From assembly GCA_964437415.1 (NCBI GenBank), contig CAYTGN010000005.1, forward strand, positions 1 to 64,000: a stretch of DNA of 64,000 nt. The letters are read 5' to 3'. Under the pieces are notes generated by a model. The model made no database searches. It was not told the DNA's origin and worked only from the letters and a program-made list of their open reading frames with translations. The DNA comes from CADEDV01 sp964437415. GTDB taxonomy: Bacteria > Bacteroidota > Bacteroidia > Chitinophagales > Chitinophagaceae. Both the position numbers and the translations under genes were made by a program. Shown here one piece after another: positions 27,015 through 36,083 of the stretch (position 1 is the stretch's first letter; each line of letters begins with the position of its first letter).

Positions 27015-27737
27015 ATGGGAAGAATTTTTGAAGTTCGTAAAGCCTCTATGTTTGCCCGCTGGGATAAAATGGCAAAAAACTTTACCCGTATTGGTAAAGA
27101 GATCATTATTGCTGTGAAAGCAGGCGGTTCCGATCCAAATTCCAATGCAGCGCTGCGCCGTTGTTTTCAGAATGCCCGCAGTGTGGGAATGCCGAAAGAC
27201 CGTGTGGAAGCAGCCATAAAAAGAGCATTGGGTAAAGAACTGGTCAACTACGACGAGATCCTGTATGAAGGATATGGTCCGCATGGTGTGGCCATACTGG
27301 TAGAAACCGCAACGGATAATCATGTAAGAACCGTGGCCAACGTAAAATCTCATTTCAACAAAGGCGGCGGCACATTGGGAAACAGCGGCAGCGTGGCTTT
27401 CCAGTTTAAAAAAATGGGGGTTTTCAAATTGAAACCCGAAGGATTAAATGCAGAAGACCTCGAACTGGAGTTAATTGATTTCGGCCTGGAAGAATTAGGC
27501 GAAGGAACTGGTGAGAATGGAGAAGATGTATTGGTGGTTCGTGTCGGTTTTACCGATTTTGGCAATATGCAAAAAGCATTGGAAGATAAAGGCATCACTC
27601 CTATCAGCGCAGAACTGGAATGGATACCCACTGTTACAGTTCCTGTCACTGATGCACAGGCAGAAGATGTGAGTAAGCTGATTGAACGTTTAGAGCAGGA
27701 TGATGATGTGCAGAAAGTGTTTCACAATATGGGATAA
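27015..27737 (+). CDS. YebC/PmpR family regulator
   Basis: 240 residues. It has the YebC fold: N-terminal helical part FARWDKMAKNFTRIGKEIIIAVKAGGSDPNSN, then GMPKDRVEAAIKRALG, YEGYGPHGVAILVE and the C-terminal stretch of domain 3 (LIERLEQDDDVQKVFHN). It lacks the usual AGHSKWANIKHRK start, having GRIFEVRKASMFARW instead, a variant found in Bacteroidota. The family was described as DNA-binding regulators and more recently linked to relieving ribosome stalling; I cannot choose. The DCC gene follows by 9 bp. Confidence 0.92.
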   Translation: MGRIFEVRKASMFARWDKMAKNFTRIGKEIIIAVKAGGSDPNSNAALRRCFQNARSVGMPKDRVEAAIKRALGKELVNYDEILYEGYGPHGVAILVETATDNHVRTVANVKSHFNKGGGTLGNSGSVAFQFKKMGVFKLKPEGLNAEDLELELIDFGLEELGEGTGENGEDVLVVRVGFTDFGNMQKALEDKGITPISAELEWIPTVTVPVTDAQAEDVSKLIERLEQDDDVQKVFHNMG

Positions 27738-27746
27738 CCACTAATC

Positions 27747-28148
27747 GTGAAAGAATACCCGGTTGTTTTATTCGATGGAGTCTGCAACCTCTGCAATCGC
27801 AGCGTTCAGTTTATCATTAAACGGGATAAGAAAAAACAGTTCCGCTTTGTATCACTTCAGGGAAGAACCGGGCAGGAACTCTTGCGGCAATTCAATCTGC
27901 CTGCAGACAGTTTCAATTCCTTTGTATTGGTTGAAAATGGGAAAGTGTATATCCGTTCTTCCGGTGCGTTGCGAATGACCAGGAAATTAAACGGTGCCTG
28001 GCCACTACTCTATATATTTATGATAGTGCCAAAATTCATCCGTGACGGAGTATATAACCGGATTGCCAAAAACAGGTATAAATGGTATGGCAAAAGGGAA
28101 GAGTGCATGGTACCGACACCAGAACTGAAAGAAAGGTTTCTTGATTAA
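27747..28148 (+). CDS. DCC-family thiol-disulfide oxidoreductase-like protein
   Basis: 133 residues, thioredoxin-like DCC family (DUF393). The family motif FDGVCNLCN with its CxxC sits at residues 9-17, followed by FRFVSLQG. The start codon is GTG; no ATG lies near enough to retain the first strand (YPVVLFDG). Redox activity is inferred from the CxxC pair. It is 9 bp after yebC and so probably in the same transcript. Confidence 0.88.
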   Translation: MKEYPVVLFDGVCNLCNRSVQFIIKRDKKKQFRFVSLQGRTGQELLRQFNLPADSFNSFVLVENGKVYIRSSGALRMTRKLNGAWPLLYIFMIVPKFIRDGVYNRIAKNRYKWYGKREECMVPTPELKERFLD

Positions 28149-28164
28149 TCTATTATGCTGAAAA

Positions 28165-28200
28165 TAGTTGTCAGACACCCTTGCTGCTGTCAGACAACTA
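28165..28200 (-). terminator. Possible weak terminator hairpin at the PhzF gene end
   Basis: Inverted repeat TAGTTGTC/GACAACTA (28165-28172 with 28193-28200) overlapping the PhzF stop codon. The loop and stem also contain two direct copies of TGTCAGACA. The following T-run on the minus strand is short (ATTTTC), so termination is uncertain. Confidence 0.35.
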
Positions 28201-28972
28201 TCTCTCCTTTCATATAGAACACACATTTGCCGCCCATAATAACCCTGTCGCCTTTTTGTTCACAATATATTTCGCCTCCCCGTTTTGATAGTTGCAACGC
28301 CTTCATTTTCGTTTTGCCGAGTTTATAATTCCAGAATGGGATCAGTTGCGAATGGGCCGATCCTGTCACCGGGTCTTCATCAATACCGGCAATGGGTGCA
28401 AAAAAACGGGAAACAAAATCAACCTTTTTGCCCGGGGCAGTAATGATGACCATGCCATCGGTTTTTTTCATCAGCGTAAAATCGGGTTTGCAGTTCCTTA
28501 CTGCTTCTTCATTGTTTAGTTCCACAAGAAAATCCCTGTGTTTGTAAACACCCATCACCTCGGGATTGCCCAGCGATTCCAGCAGGGCGGCCGGGTAGTC
28601 ATCTGTTCTCTCCGGCATCCAGGACGGAAAATCAAGAAGAAAGCTTTCGCCATCCCTGCGAACCAGCAAGGGACCGCTTTTACTGTGGAAAGTGATCTGC
28701 GGCTTGTTATATCCCAAAAAATGATACAGCACAAAGGCAGAAGCCAGTGTGGCATGGCCACAGAGATTTATTTCCTGTTCGGGAGTGAACCAACGGATAT
28801 CAAAATCATTTCCGTTTCTAACAAAGAATACAGTTTCTGCCAGGTTGTTTTCCATAGCGATGTTTTGCATCAGCGCATCATCCGGCCATTGTTCCAGGGG
28901 AATAACTGCTGCGGGGTTACCGGCAAACAATCCGGCTGCAAAAGCATCTACCTGGTAAAGTGTCAGGTTCAT
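28190..28972 (-). CDS. PhzF family isomerase/epimerase
   Basis: 260 residues. PhzF fold with the catalytic glutamate in NLAETVFF (Glu46), GHATLASAFVL in the first half, and the DEDPVTGSAH loop in the second half that closes the active site. Family members isomerise amino-acid-derived substrates by the diaminopimelate-epimerase-like fold; phenazine synthesis itself is not implied, as no other phz genes are here. Its start overlaps the end of the TRIC-like gene by 4 bp, so they are translationally coupled. Confidence 0.9.
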   Translation of the reverse strand: MNLTLYQVDAFAAGLFAGNPAAVIPLEQWPDDALMQNIAMENNLAETVFFVRNGNDFDIRWFTPEQEINLCGHATLASAFVLYHFLGYNKPQITFHSKSGPLLVRRDGESFLLDFPSWMPERTDDYPAALLESLGNPEVMGVYKHRDFLVELNNEEAVRNCKPDFTLMKKTDGMVIITAPGKKVDFVSRFFAPIAGIDEDPVTGSAHSQLIPFWNYKLGKTKMKALQLSKRGGEIYCEQKGDRVIMGGKCVFYMKGEIVV

Positions 28973-29595
28973 ATACTTTTCTTTTTTTCATAAAATTGGG
29001 GTAGTGAAAGTTTATATTTTACAGCTACCACCCTGATCAAAAACACCAGGAGAACACAGATTACCTTGGACACATTTGCATCAAGCAATAATTTCCGGAA
29101 AAGGAAATAGGCTAATCCCCCAATGATGCAGGCCATTGCATAAATCTCTTTCCTGAACAGTAAGGGAACATTATTGAGTAGCACATCACGAATAACTCCG
29201 CCAAAGCAGGCTGTGATGGTACCGATAGCGATGCAAACACCTACACTGAAATTCTTTTCAATGCCCAGCTCGATTCCAATTATCGTAAACAATCCCAGCC
29301 CCAGCGCATCAAAAAGAAATAAAGTAGTGGTAAACTGTTTCAGGAGCCTGCCAAATATCATTGTGGCAATAGCAGAAGAAAAAATAACGATAGTTGCGGT
29401 TTCATTCCGCAACCAGCCAACCGGGAGGTTACCGATCATGATATCCCGCAGCGTACCTCCCCCAATGGCCGTAACAAATGACAATACCAGCACACCAAAC
29501 GGATCAAGCCGTTTTTGCATGGCGAGAAAAGCTCCCGAAACAGCAAAGGCAAATGTTCCCAGAATATCAATGATGAAAAGAAAATTGGTGGACAT
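28969..29595 (-). CDS. TRIC-like (UPF0126) cation channel protein
   Basis: 208 residues with about seven helices arranged as two similar halves, the UPF0126/bacterial TRIC layout. Each half has a Gly-rich conserved segment: AFAVSGAFLAMQKRLD..GGGTLRD and ACFGGVIRDVLLN. Bacterial homologues form homotrimeric monovalent-cation channels in the inner membrane. It is upstream of and overlaps PhzF by 4 bp. Confidence 0.9.
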   Translation of the reverse strand: MSTNFLFIIDILGTFAFAVSGAFLAMQKRLDPFGVLVLSFVTAIGGGTLRDIMIGNLPVGWLRNETATIVIFSSAIATMIFGRLLKQFTTTLFLFDALGLGLFTIIGIELGIEKNFSVGVCIAIGTITACFGGVIRDVLLNNVPLLFRKEIYAMACIIGGLAYFLFRKLLLDANVSKVICVLLVFLIRVVAVKYKLSLPQFYEKKKSI

Positions 29596-29653
29596 TCGTT
29601 CTTATTAGTTAACCTGTTCCGGACCTCTACTTTGGAAAAAACCGCAATTTCTA

Positions 29654-29860
29654 TTACTCATCATCCAGCCTGAAAGAAATCTTACAAATTACACCGTAGG
29701 TGCTCACTTTCCCGTTTTTCACATGTGCCTTGATGTCTTTTACAAAAACAGAATCAATGTTTCTTACAGTTTTAGAAGCTTCCTTTACTGCATTATTAAT
29801 CGCATCATCAATTCCTTTGGAAGAAGTAGAAATAACTTCAATGACCTTAACAATTGACAT
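29654..29860 (-). CDS. Dodecin family flavin-binding protein
   Basis: 68 residues from the ATG at 29860, the normal dodecin length; a longer frame would add an unrelated 18-residue N-terminus. Family features: VKVIEVISTSSKGIDDAINNAVKEASKTVRNI and the C-terminal strand (GKVSTYGVICKISFRLDD). Dodecins form hollow dodecamers that store or buffer riboflavin/FMN in the cytoplasm. The aromatic flavin-stacking residue (Trp36 in Halobacterium dodecin) is not obvious here. A single small gene between TRIC and the E1 gene. Confidence 0.88.
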   Translation of the reverse strand: MSIVKVIEVISTSSKGIDDAINNAVKEASKTVRNIDSVFVKDIKAHVKNGKVSTYGVICKISFRLDDE

Positions 29861-29918
29861 AACAAATGATTTTAGCAGGTTTAAAAAACAGTTTACCAAA
29901 AAAAGGTACGACAATTCT

Positions 29919-32312
29919 TTATTCTGACATCATTTGTTTAATTATCGTTTCAATCTCTTCTGCATTTGGTTTGCTGAAATAATCACCATCGCTGCCATAG
30001 GCAGGCCGGTGGGCTTTGCCGGTGATGGTTCTTGGTGCTACATCAAGGTATTTATATCCTCCTTGTTCTTCCATCACTTTATTGAACATATATGCAGCAG
30101 CGCCACCGGGCACATCTTCGTCCACAAATACAATACGATTTGTTTTCTTTAATGACCTAAGTACCTTATGATGAATATCAAACGGCAGCAACGTTTGCAC
30201 ATCCACTATCTCGCAACTGATGCCCATCTTTTCCAGCACCGTTGCTGCTTCCTGTATAATGCGCAGCGTCGAACCATACGACACAACAGTAATATCTGTT
30301 CCTTCACGAAGAATTTCCGGAACACCCATCGGCACGGTGAATTCATTCAAATTGGCGGGCAATTTTTCTTTGAGCCTGTAACCATTCAGACATTCTATCA
30401 CCAGGGCGGGTTCATTGCTGCGCAGCAAAGTATTATACATTCCGGTTGCCTGTGTCATATTCCTTGGCACACAGATATACATACCACGAAGAGAGTTTAT
30501 GATCATCCCCATAGGCGAGCCGCTATGCCAGATGCCCTCAAGCCTGTGCCCTCTTGTGCGGACAATGAGCGGACAGCTTTGCTTGCCAAATGTGCGGTAA
30601 TGCAGTGTGGCGAGGTCATCACTCAACGGCTGCAAACCATACAATAAATAATCAAGGTATTGAATTTCAGCAATCGGCCTCAAACCCCGCCAAGCCAAAC
30701 CAATGCCCTGACCCATGATCGTGAGTTCACGGATACCGGTATCGAATATCCTGTCTTTGCCATATTTGGCCTGCAAACCGGCAAAGCCCTGGTTCACATC
30801 TCCGATATATCCGAGATCTTCCCCAAATGCCACCACTTTAGGATTAGAAGCAAACAACTGATCAAAATACCTGTTCAGTACTTCATAGCCGTTGATCAGT
30901 GGAGAATCTTTATTGTACTTCGCTTCCACCACCGGCACTTTCAATGCACTCTTAGGGCCTTCGTTGTATAAATGAGAATTGAACAGTTCACTGTTTTCCT
31001 TTTGCAGATCTTTATAGTAATCCTTTATCCAGAAAGCTGCGTCATGATCGCCGGCCAGGTCAATGGCCGCATTCAGTGCTTTCATCACTTCACGGCGAAG
31101 TGGTTCCCTGTTTGTAACTAAAGTCGTGGCAAGACTGCGAAATTCTTCAGCCTTGGCAGGAATATTTCCGGCCAGTGTATTGATCAATTCTATCGATCTT
31201 ACTGCCTGTGCTTTTATCGGTGCCTGGTATTTTTCCCATGCTTTGTTCTTACCCTTTCTTACTTCATTCTTAGCCTCATTCTGCAATTCATCCAGTGCTT
31301 CTTCCGATGCGAGACCAGCTTCAATGATCCATTCTTTCATTTTTTTGATGCCATCCCATTCCCTCTCCCATTCTAATCTTTCCTGCGATTTATATCTTTC
31401 ATGGCTTCCCGAAGTGGAATGGCCCTGCGGCTGGGTGATTTCATCCACATGAAAAACACAAGGTGTATGCGTAGTCCTGGCCAGTCGGATACCTTCATCA
31501 AATACTTCACACATTCCTGCATAATCCCAGCCTTTTACTTTATAGATATTTAATCCGTTTGTGCCTTCAGTTTTTTGAAATCCCTGCAATACGTCTGATA
31601 TGGAGCCTTTAGTGGTCTGGTATTCCTTGGGAACAGAAATGCCATAACCGTTATCCCACACAAACACTGCAAGCGGCACCTGCAGCACTCCGGCAGCATT
31701 GATGGTCTCCCAAAAATGGCCCTCACTGGTAGATGAATCGCCAATGGTTGCAAAACAAACTTCATTGCCGTTTTGAGAAAGTCCGGTCAATGAGCTTAGT
31801 TGTTGGTTCCTGCGGAATAAGGATGAAGCCTGTGCCAATCCCAGGCTGCGTGGCATCTGCGCTGCGGTCGGGGCCATATCAGCCGCAGTGTTTTTGATTT
31901 GTGCAAGATCAAGCCAGTTGCCTTCTTTATCCGTATTGGGTGTGGCAAAATGGGCATTCATTTGCCTGCCGGCACTGAAAGGGTCATTGTTTATATCCGG
32001 ATCGGCATAGAGTTGGGAAAAATATTTCTCCACATCCGTCAGTCCGATGGCAAAAGCGAAGGTCTGGTCGCGGTAATAACCGCTGCGAAAATCTCCGAGT
32101 TGAAAGAACTTGGCCATGGCCACCTGAGCCACCTCTTTACCATCACCGAAAATGCCAAACTTAGCTTTTCCGGTCAAAACTTCTTTTCTGCCTAAAAGGC
32201 TGGTTTCCCGGCTGATACATGCAATCCGAAAGTCATTCAGCACTTCCTCACGGAACCGGTCGAAGGAGAGCTTTTCATCGGCGGGCATCGCTGGCATGGT
32301 TGGTCTTTCCAT
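29919..32312 (-). CDS. Fused alpha+beta thiamine-dependent 2-oxoacid dehydrogenase E1
   Basis: 797 residues. The N-terminal half (to about 400) is the E1-alpha part with the ThDP/Mg motif GDSSTSEGHFWETINAAG...VWDNGYGIS. The second half (from about 470, LINGYEVLNRYFDQLFASNP) is the E1-beta part with GEDLGYIGDVNQGFAGL. It catalyses decarboxylation of a 2-oxoacid and transfer to lipoyl E2. Single-chain E1 of this kind is common in Bacteroidota, where branched-chain 2-oxoacids are the likely substrates. The ATG at 32312 is preferred to 32399, whose extra residues are Cys/Phe-rich and unlike the family. No E2 or E3 gene is next to it. Confidence 0.9.
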   Translation of the reverse strand: MERPTMPAMPADEKLSFDRFREEVLNDFRIACISRETSLLGRKEVLTGKAKFGIFGDGKEVAQVAMAKFFQLGDFRSGYYRDQTFAFAIGLTDVEKYFSQLYADPDINNDPFSAGRQMNAHFATPNTDKEGNWLDLAQIKNTAADMAPTAAQMPRSLGLAQASSLFRRNQQLSSLTGLSQNGNEVCFATIGDSSTSEGHFWETINAAGVLQVPLAVFVWDNGYGISVPKEYQTTKGSISDVLQGFQKTEGTNGLNIYKVKGWDYAGMCEVFDEGIRLARTTHTPCVFHVDEITQPQGHSTSGSHERYKSQERLEWEREWDGIKKMKEWIIEAGLASEEALDELQNEAKNEVRKGKNKAWEKYQAPIKAQAVRSIELINTLAGNIPAKAEEFRSLATTLVTNREPLRREVMKALNAAIDLAGDHDAAFWIKDYYKDLQKENSELFNSHLYNEGPKSALKVPVVEAKYNKDSPLINGYEVLNRYFDQLFASNPKVVAFGEDLGYIGDVNQGFAGLQAKYGKDRIFDTGIRELTIMGQGIGLAWRGLRPIAEIQYLDYLLYGLQPLSDDLATLHYRTFGKQSCPLIVRTRGHRLEGIWHSGSPMGMIINSLRGMYICVPRNMTQATGMYNTLLRSNEPALVIECLNGYRLKEKLPANLNEFTVPMGVPEILREGTDITVVSYGSTLRIIQEAATVLEKMGISCEIVDVQTLLPFDIHHKVLRSLKKTNRIVFVDEDVPGGAAAYMFNKVMEEQGGYKYLDVAPRTITGKAHRPAYGSDGDYFSKPNAEEIETIIKQMMSE

Positions 32313-32407
32313 GCAACAAATATAGCCAAAACAGACCCCGTCAAACCGACCGTGAAAAAATAGCTGACGACCCTGCAACCCCACTGTGAGATGTGACATC
32401 TTTAGCT

Positions 32408-32415
32408 TAATTTTG
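32408..32415 (+). promoter_or_regulatory. -7 promoter box of the DUF1573 pair
   Basis: TAATTTTG fits TAnnTTTG, 21 nt before the ATG at 32437. No convincing -33 element seen. Confidence 0.5.
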
Positions 32416-32436
32416 TAGCCTTCAAATCAGTAAAGT

Positions 32437-32916
32437 ATGAAGAAGATAACCCTATGCTTGCTTGCTTTCGGATTTGTTTCTTTCAGTTTTGCTCAAACAG
32501 TGCATACTGATAATGATGGTCACAACCACGGACCAGTGACAGCTAAACCTACCGACGATGTACTGAAATTGAAAGAAACAGAACACGACTTCAAACAAAT
32601 TCCACAAGGCAAACCTGTATACTACACTTTTGAATTTGTAAACAGCGGCGTCACTCCGCTAAAGCTTGATAACGTTCATGCTGCCTGCGGATGCACCACT
32701 CCCGAATGGAGCCAGGACCCGATCGCCCCCGGCGCTACTTCCAAAATAAAAGTTGGTTACAATGCTGCTGCCGAAGGATATTTTGAAAAATTCATTACCC
32801 TGACGTATAACGGCGCCAGCAAACAACTGAAAATAAAAGGCACTGTCTGGAAAGCCCCCGAAGGATCGGCCCCCGGTAATGCTTCTGTAGAATTTCTTAA
32901 AAAACAAACCCCATAA
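32437..32916 (+). CDS. DUF1573 protein (first of a tandem pair)
   Basis: 159 residues with a signal peptide (KKITLCLLAFGFVSFSFAQ), a short His-rich linker (TDNDGHNHG) and an Ig-like DUF1573/HYDIN-type domain: TEHDFKQIPQGKPVYYTFEFVNSG, then the ACGCTTPEWS motif. Exported, function unknown. It is followed 20 bp later by a paralogue sharing the TEKHDF..ACGCT layout. Confidence 0.88.
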   Translation: MKKITLCLLAFGFVSFSFAQTVHTDNDGHNHGPVTAKPTDDVLKLKETEHDFKQIPQGKPVYYTFEFVNSGVTPLKLDNVHAACGCTTPEWSQDPIAPGATSKIKVGYNAAAEGYFEKFITLTYNGASKQLKIKGTVWKAPEGSAPGNASVEFLKKQTP

Positions 32917-32936
32917 AATTAAAATAACACTTAACC

Positions 32937-33368
32937 ATGAAGAAGATCGTACTACTTGCTGCCTCATTCATGCTCGGACTGGCTGTGATGGCACAAACAA
33001 AACCGGATGATGTAATTAAAGTGAACACGGAAAAACATGATTTCGGTAAAATAAAGTTCAACGTTCCGGTCACTTATTACTTCGAGCTCAAAAACATCAG
33101 TGACAAACCTGTGATCGTTGAAAACGCAAGGGCCACCTGCGGCTGCACGGTTCCTGAAAAACCTGAAAAGCCCATCATGCCCGGCGAAACTGCCAAGCTG
33201 AAAATTCAGTACAGCGCTAATGCTGTTGCGCCTTTTACCAAAGATGTATATATCAAACTGGCTGGTGTAGATGGCGAAAAGGTTGTGAAAGTGGTTGGTG
33301 AAGTGCTTTCAGCCGAAGCCTATGATGCATGGGTGAAAGAAAAAGGCAATAACAAACCCAACAAATAA
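32937..33368 (+). CDS. DUF1573 protein (second of a tandem pair)
   Basis: 143 residues with a signal peptide (KKIVLLAASFMLGLAVMAQ) and one DUF1573 domain (TEKHDFGKIKFNVPVTYYFELKN, then ATCGCTVPEKPEKP). It is a paralogue of the preceding gene, formed by tandem duplication. The pair ends at a long terminator. Both products are probably periplasmic or surface. Confidence 0.88.
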   Translation: MKKIVLLAASFMLGLAVMAQTKPDDVIKVNTEKHDFGKIKFNVPVTYYFELKNISDKPVIVENARATCGCTVPEKPEKPIMPGETAKLKIQYSANAVAPFTKDVYIKLAGVDGEKVVKVVGEVLSAEAYDAWVKEKGNNKPNK

Positions 33369-33388
33369 TTCTCAAAGGCTTTTAACCG

Positions 33389-33428
33389 AATAAAAAAACC
33401 TTCCGCTAATGCGGAAGGTTTTTTTATT
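33389..33428 (+). terminator. Terminator of the DUF1573 pair
   Basis: Perfect 18-bp inverted repeat (33389-33406 with 33411-33428) around TAAT; the 3' arm contains seven T. Confidence 0.9.
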
Positions 33429-33521
33429 CCCGGCGTTAGATGAAAAAATAGCGGCCAAAATTATCCTGCCTTAGTTGATAAAAATACTATAAAGTTCTTT
33501 TCTTTACTGACTAAAGCAATC

Positions 33522-35183
33522 ATGAGTATGAGCCGCCTTGGCACTCTTGCTGTGTTTTTTTCTGCTTTTGCTGTATACTTCCTCGGCATCAGCATACCTG
33601 TGCTGGATATAGATTCAGCCCAATACGCAAGCATGAGCAGGGAAATGCTGGAGAGAGGTGATTTTTTGCATATTTATGATGAAGGCAGAGACTATCTGGA
33701 CAAGCCCCCATTTCTATTTTGGATAAGCTCTCTTAGTATGTGGATTTTCGGTCCGGGTAATTTCGCATTCAAATTTCCATCTATTTTGTTTACGATAATA
33801 GCTGTGTATGCAGTTTTCCGGTTTGCAAAACTATATTATAATGAAATTATCGCCAGGTTATCTGCGCTAGTGCTGGCAGTTTCGCAGGCGCTATTTCTCA
33901 TTACTCATGATGTTCGCACCGACACCATTCTTATGAGTTGGGTCATCATTTCCATCTGGCAACTGGCAGAATGGTATCAGCATAAACGGGCAATTAATAT
34001 GATTCTTGGCTTTTCAGCCATTGCAGGAGGTATGCTCACCAAAGGTCCAATAGCACTTATTGTTCCCGGCCTAGCCTTTACTATACACTTTATATTACGA
34101 AGAGAATTTTTTAAACAGGTATTCCGCTGGCAGAATATTGCTGGTCTTTGTATTATAGCCATATTATTGATCCCGATGACAGTTGGGCTTTACCAACAAT
34201 TTGATTTGCATCCTGAAAAATTGGTAAACCGGAAAGTTGGGGTAAGCGGCATCCGCTTTTTTTTCTGGACTCAGAGTTTTGGTAGAATTACAGGAGAAAG
34301 TGAATGGAAAAATGACACCAACTTCTTCTTCCTATTACAAAACATGTTTTGGAGTTTTTTCCCTTGGGTAGTATTCTTTCTGTTTGGTATAGTGCTATCA
34401 ATTAAGTCACTGATTCAAAAAAAATTCAGGTTAAGCCTAACTGAAGAAGGAATAACCACAGGTGGGTTCGTCACAACATATATGATGCTTGGTCTGAGCA
34501 ATTACCAACTTCCTCATTATATCTTCGTGGCATTTCCACTTGCTGCCGTTATTACCGCAGTATTTTTATACCGTTTGTTGTGGGAAAGAGAATATGAATT
34601 GCCCAGAAGATTCCTTATCCCCTTTCATAAAATACTTTTTGCGCTGGCATGGACGATTCCCGCAATTCTTTGCTGGTGGGCTTTCCCACAAACTCCCTTT
34701 TTTTATAAGTTGATGTCTGTCCTTCTGCCCATAGTTTATTTTCTTCTTTTGCTTGCAAAAAACATCAAACAACGTCTTTTGATACTTTGCTTCTATACAT
34801 CAATCGGCATTAACTTCATTCTGACTGGGGGGTTTTATCCTGTACTACTAACTTACCAGGGTGGAAGCCAGGCCGGCAAGTGGGCTTACAAACATAAACT
34901 TACCAAAGGACAGTTCAAAGCTTTTCGATATAGGCATTTCAGATCACTCCATTTTTATGCACGTCAAATTGTACCGCACATAGCTGACACGGATAGCATA
35001 TATTCAAAAGATATAGTCCTTACCGATTCAGCGGGTCTTGTTGAACTAAAACAAGCAGGTAAGTATTATTCTCTGAGAATAGAAGGAGAGAATTTTCACG
35101 TTGCTATGCTTAACGGGAAATTTATCAATCCGGCAACAAGAGATATTTCAATAAAAAAATATTATATAGTGGAAATAAGATAA
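33522..35183 (+). CDS. ArnT-like glycosyltransferase family 39
   Basis: 553 residues, polytopic inner-membrane GT-C enzyme using a polyprenyl-phosphate-sugar donor. Features: acidic first loop VLDIDSAQYASMSREMLERGD, the LDKPPFLFWISS motif, and THDVRTDTILMSW. ArnT modifies lipid A with aminoarabinose; relatives move other sugars to lipids or proteins. It converges on a GT2 gene (35194-35916) that resembles polyprenyl-phosphate sugar synthases, so the two may supply and use the same lipid-linked sugar. Confidence 0.87.
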   Translation: MSMSRLGTLAVFFSAFAVYFLGISIPVLDIDSAQYASMSREMLERGDFLHIYDEGRDYLDKPPFLFWISSLSMWIFGPGNFAFKFPSILFTIIAVYAVFRFAKLYYNEIIARLSALVLAVSQALFLITHDVRTDTILMSWVIISIWQLAEWYQHKRAINMILGFSAIAGGMLTKGPIALIVPGLAFTIHFILRREFFKQVFRWQNIAGLCIIAILLIPMTVGLYQQFDLHPEKLVNRKVGVSGIRFFFWTQSFGRITGESEWKNDTNFFFLLQNMFWSFFPWVVFFLFGIVLSIKSLIQKKFRLSLTEEGITTGGFVTTYMMLGLSNYQLPHYIFVAFPLAAVITAVFLYRLLWEREYELPRRFLIPFHKILFALAWTIPAILCWWAFPQTPFFYKLMSVLLPIVYFLLLLAKNIKQRLLILCFYTSIGINFILTGGFYPVLLTYQGGSQAGKWAYKHKLTKGQFKAFRYRHFRSLHFYARQIVPHIADTDSIYSKDIVLTDSAGLVELKQAGKYYSLRIEGENFHVAMLNGKFINPATRDISIKKYYIVEIR

Positions 35184-35193
35184 GTCCGCTTGT

Positions 35194-35916
35194 TTATTTC
35201 CTCAACAAATTATACTTGAGAATACACCATATAGCCCTGAATCCGTCCGCCCATTTTATTTTTTTTCCTTCTTCATACGTTCGGCCATAATATGAAATTC
35301 CAACCTCGTAAATCCGTATCCCTCTCACTCTGGATATTTTGGCCGTAACCTCAGGTTCAAAACCAAATCTTTTTTCCCTTAGCCTGATTTTTTTCAATAC
35401 TCTTGCATCAAAAAGCTTAAAGCAGGTTTCCATATCTGTTAGGTTAAGATTAGTCAGCATATTGGAAAGAAAAGTAAGTACCCTGTTTCCTATTGTGTGC
35501 CAGAAGAAAAGAATACGATGAGGATTGCCACCCATAAACCGGCTTCCATACACTACATCCGCAAAACCCTCCACTATTGGCTGAAGTAACAAGTTGTACT
35601 CACGAGGATCATACTCCAGGTCAGCGTCCTGGATAATAATAAAATCCCCTGACGCATTTTTAATCCCTGTGTGTATTGCAGCTCCTTTTCCCATATTTTT
35701 TTCATGTTTATAATATCTTATATGTGCGTCAGGATAAGTCGTTATGTACTTTTGAAGTATCGTTTCTGTATCGTCAGTACTGTTATCGTTAACAATGAGC
35801 AATTCTTTCTTCATATTATTCAGCAAGTGAACATTTCTAACCTTATCAAGCAACTGCTCAATTGTCCTTGCTTCATTAAAAGCAGGAATAATGATTGACA
35901 AAGTCGGGAACTTCAT
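35194..35916 (-). CDS. Glycosyltransferase family 2 (DPM1-like)
   Basis: 240 residues. GT-A fold with the N-terminal TLSIIIPAFNEARTIEQLL, then KELLIVNDNSTDDTETIL, GKGAAIHTGIKNASGDFIIIQDADLEYDP (the DAD metal site) and GSRFMGG. This matches polyprenyl-phosphate mannose/glucose synthases. The ATG at 35916 is used because the N-terminal part from 36021 is not like the family. The gene is convergent with the ArnT-like GT39, 10 bp apart. Confidence 0.88.
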   Translation of the reverse strand: MKFPTLSIIIPAFNEARTIEQLLDKVRNVHLLNNMKKELLIVNDNSTDDTETILQKYITTYPDAHIRYYKHEKNMGKGAAIHTGIKNASGDFIIIQDADLEYDPREYNLLLQPIVEGFADVVYGSRFMGGNPHRILFFWHTIGNRVLTFLSNMLTNLNLTDMETCFKLFDARVLKKIRLREKRFGFEPEVTAKISRVRGIRIYEVGISYYGRTYEEGKKIKWADGFRAIWCILKYNLLRK

Positions 35917-36083
35917 AATATATAAATGTAAAGAAAAACTATCTTCTTCAAAAAACTCAAACCCATATGTAGAAAGCCCGGGAAGCAGGAGGGTTAGTCG
36001 CCAGAAAAAGACAATAGCCAAGGGGATATTTAGCCAGCTTTATACCCGATAAAAAAAATGTCAGTTAGTGCGTAAGGTTGAAT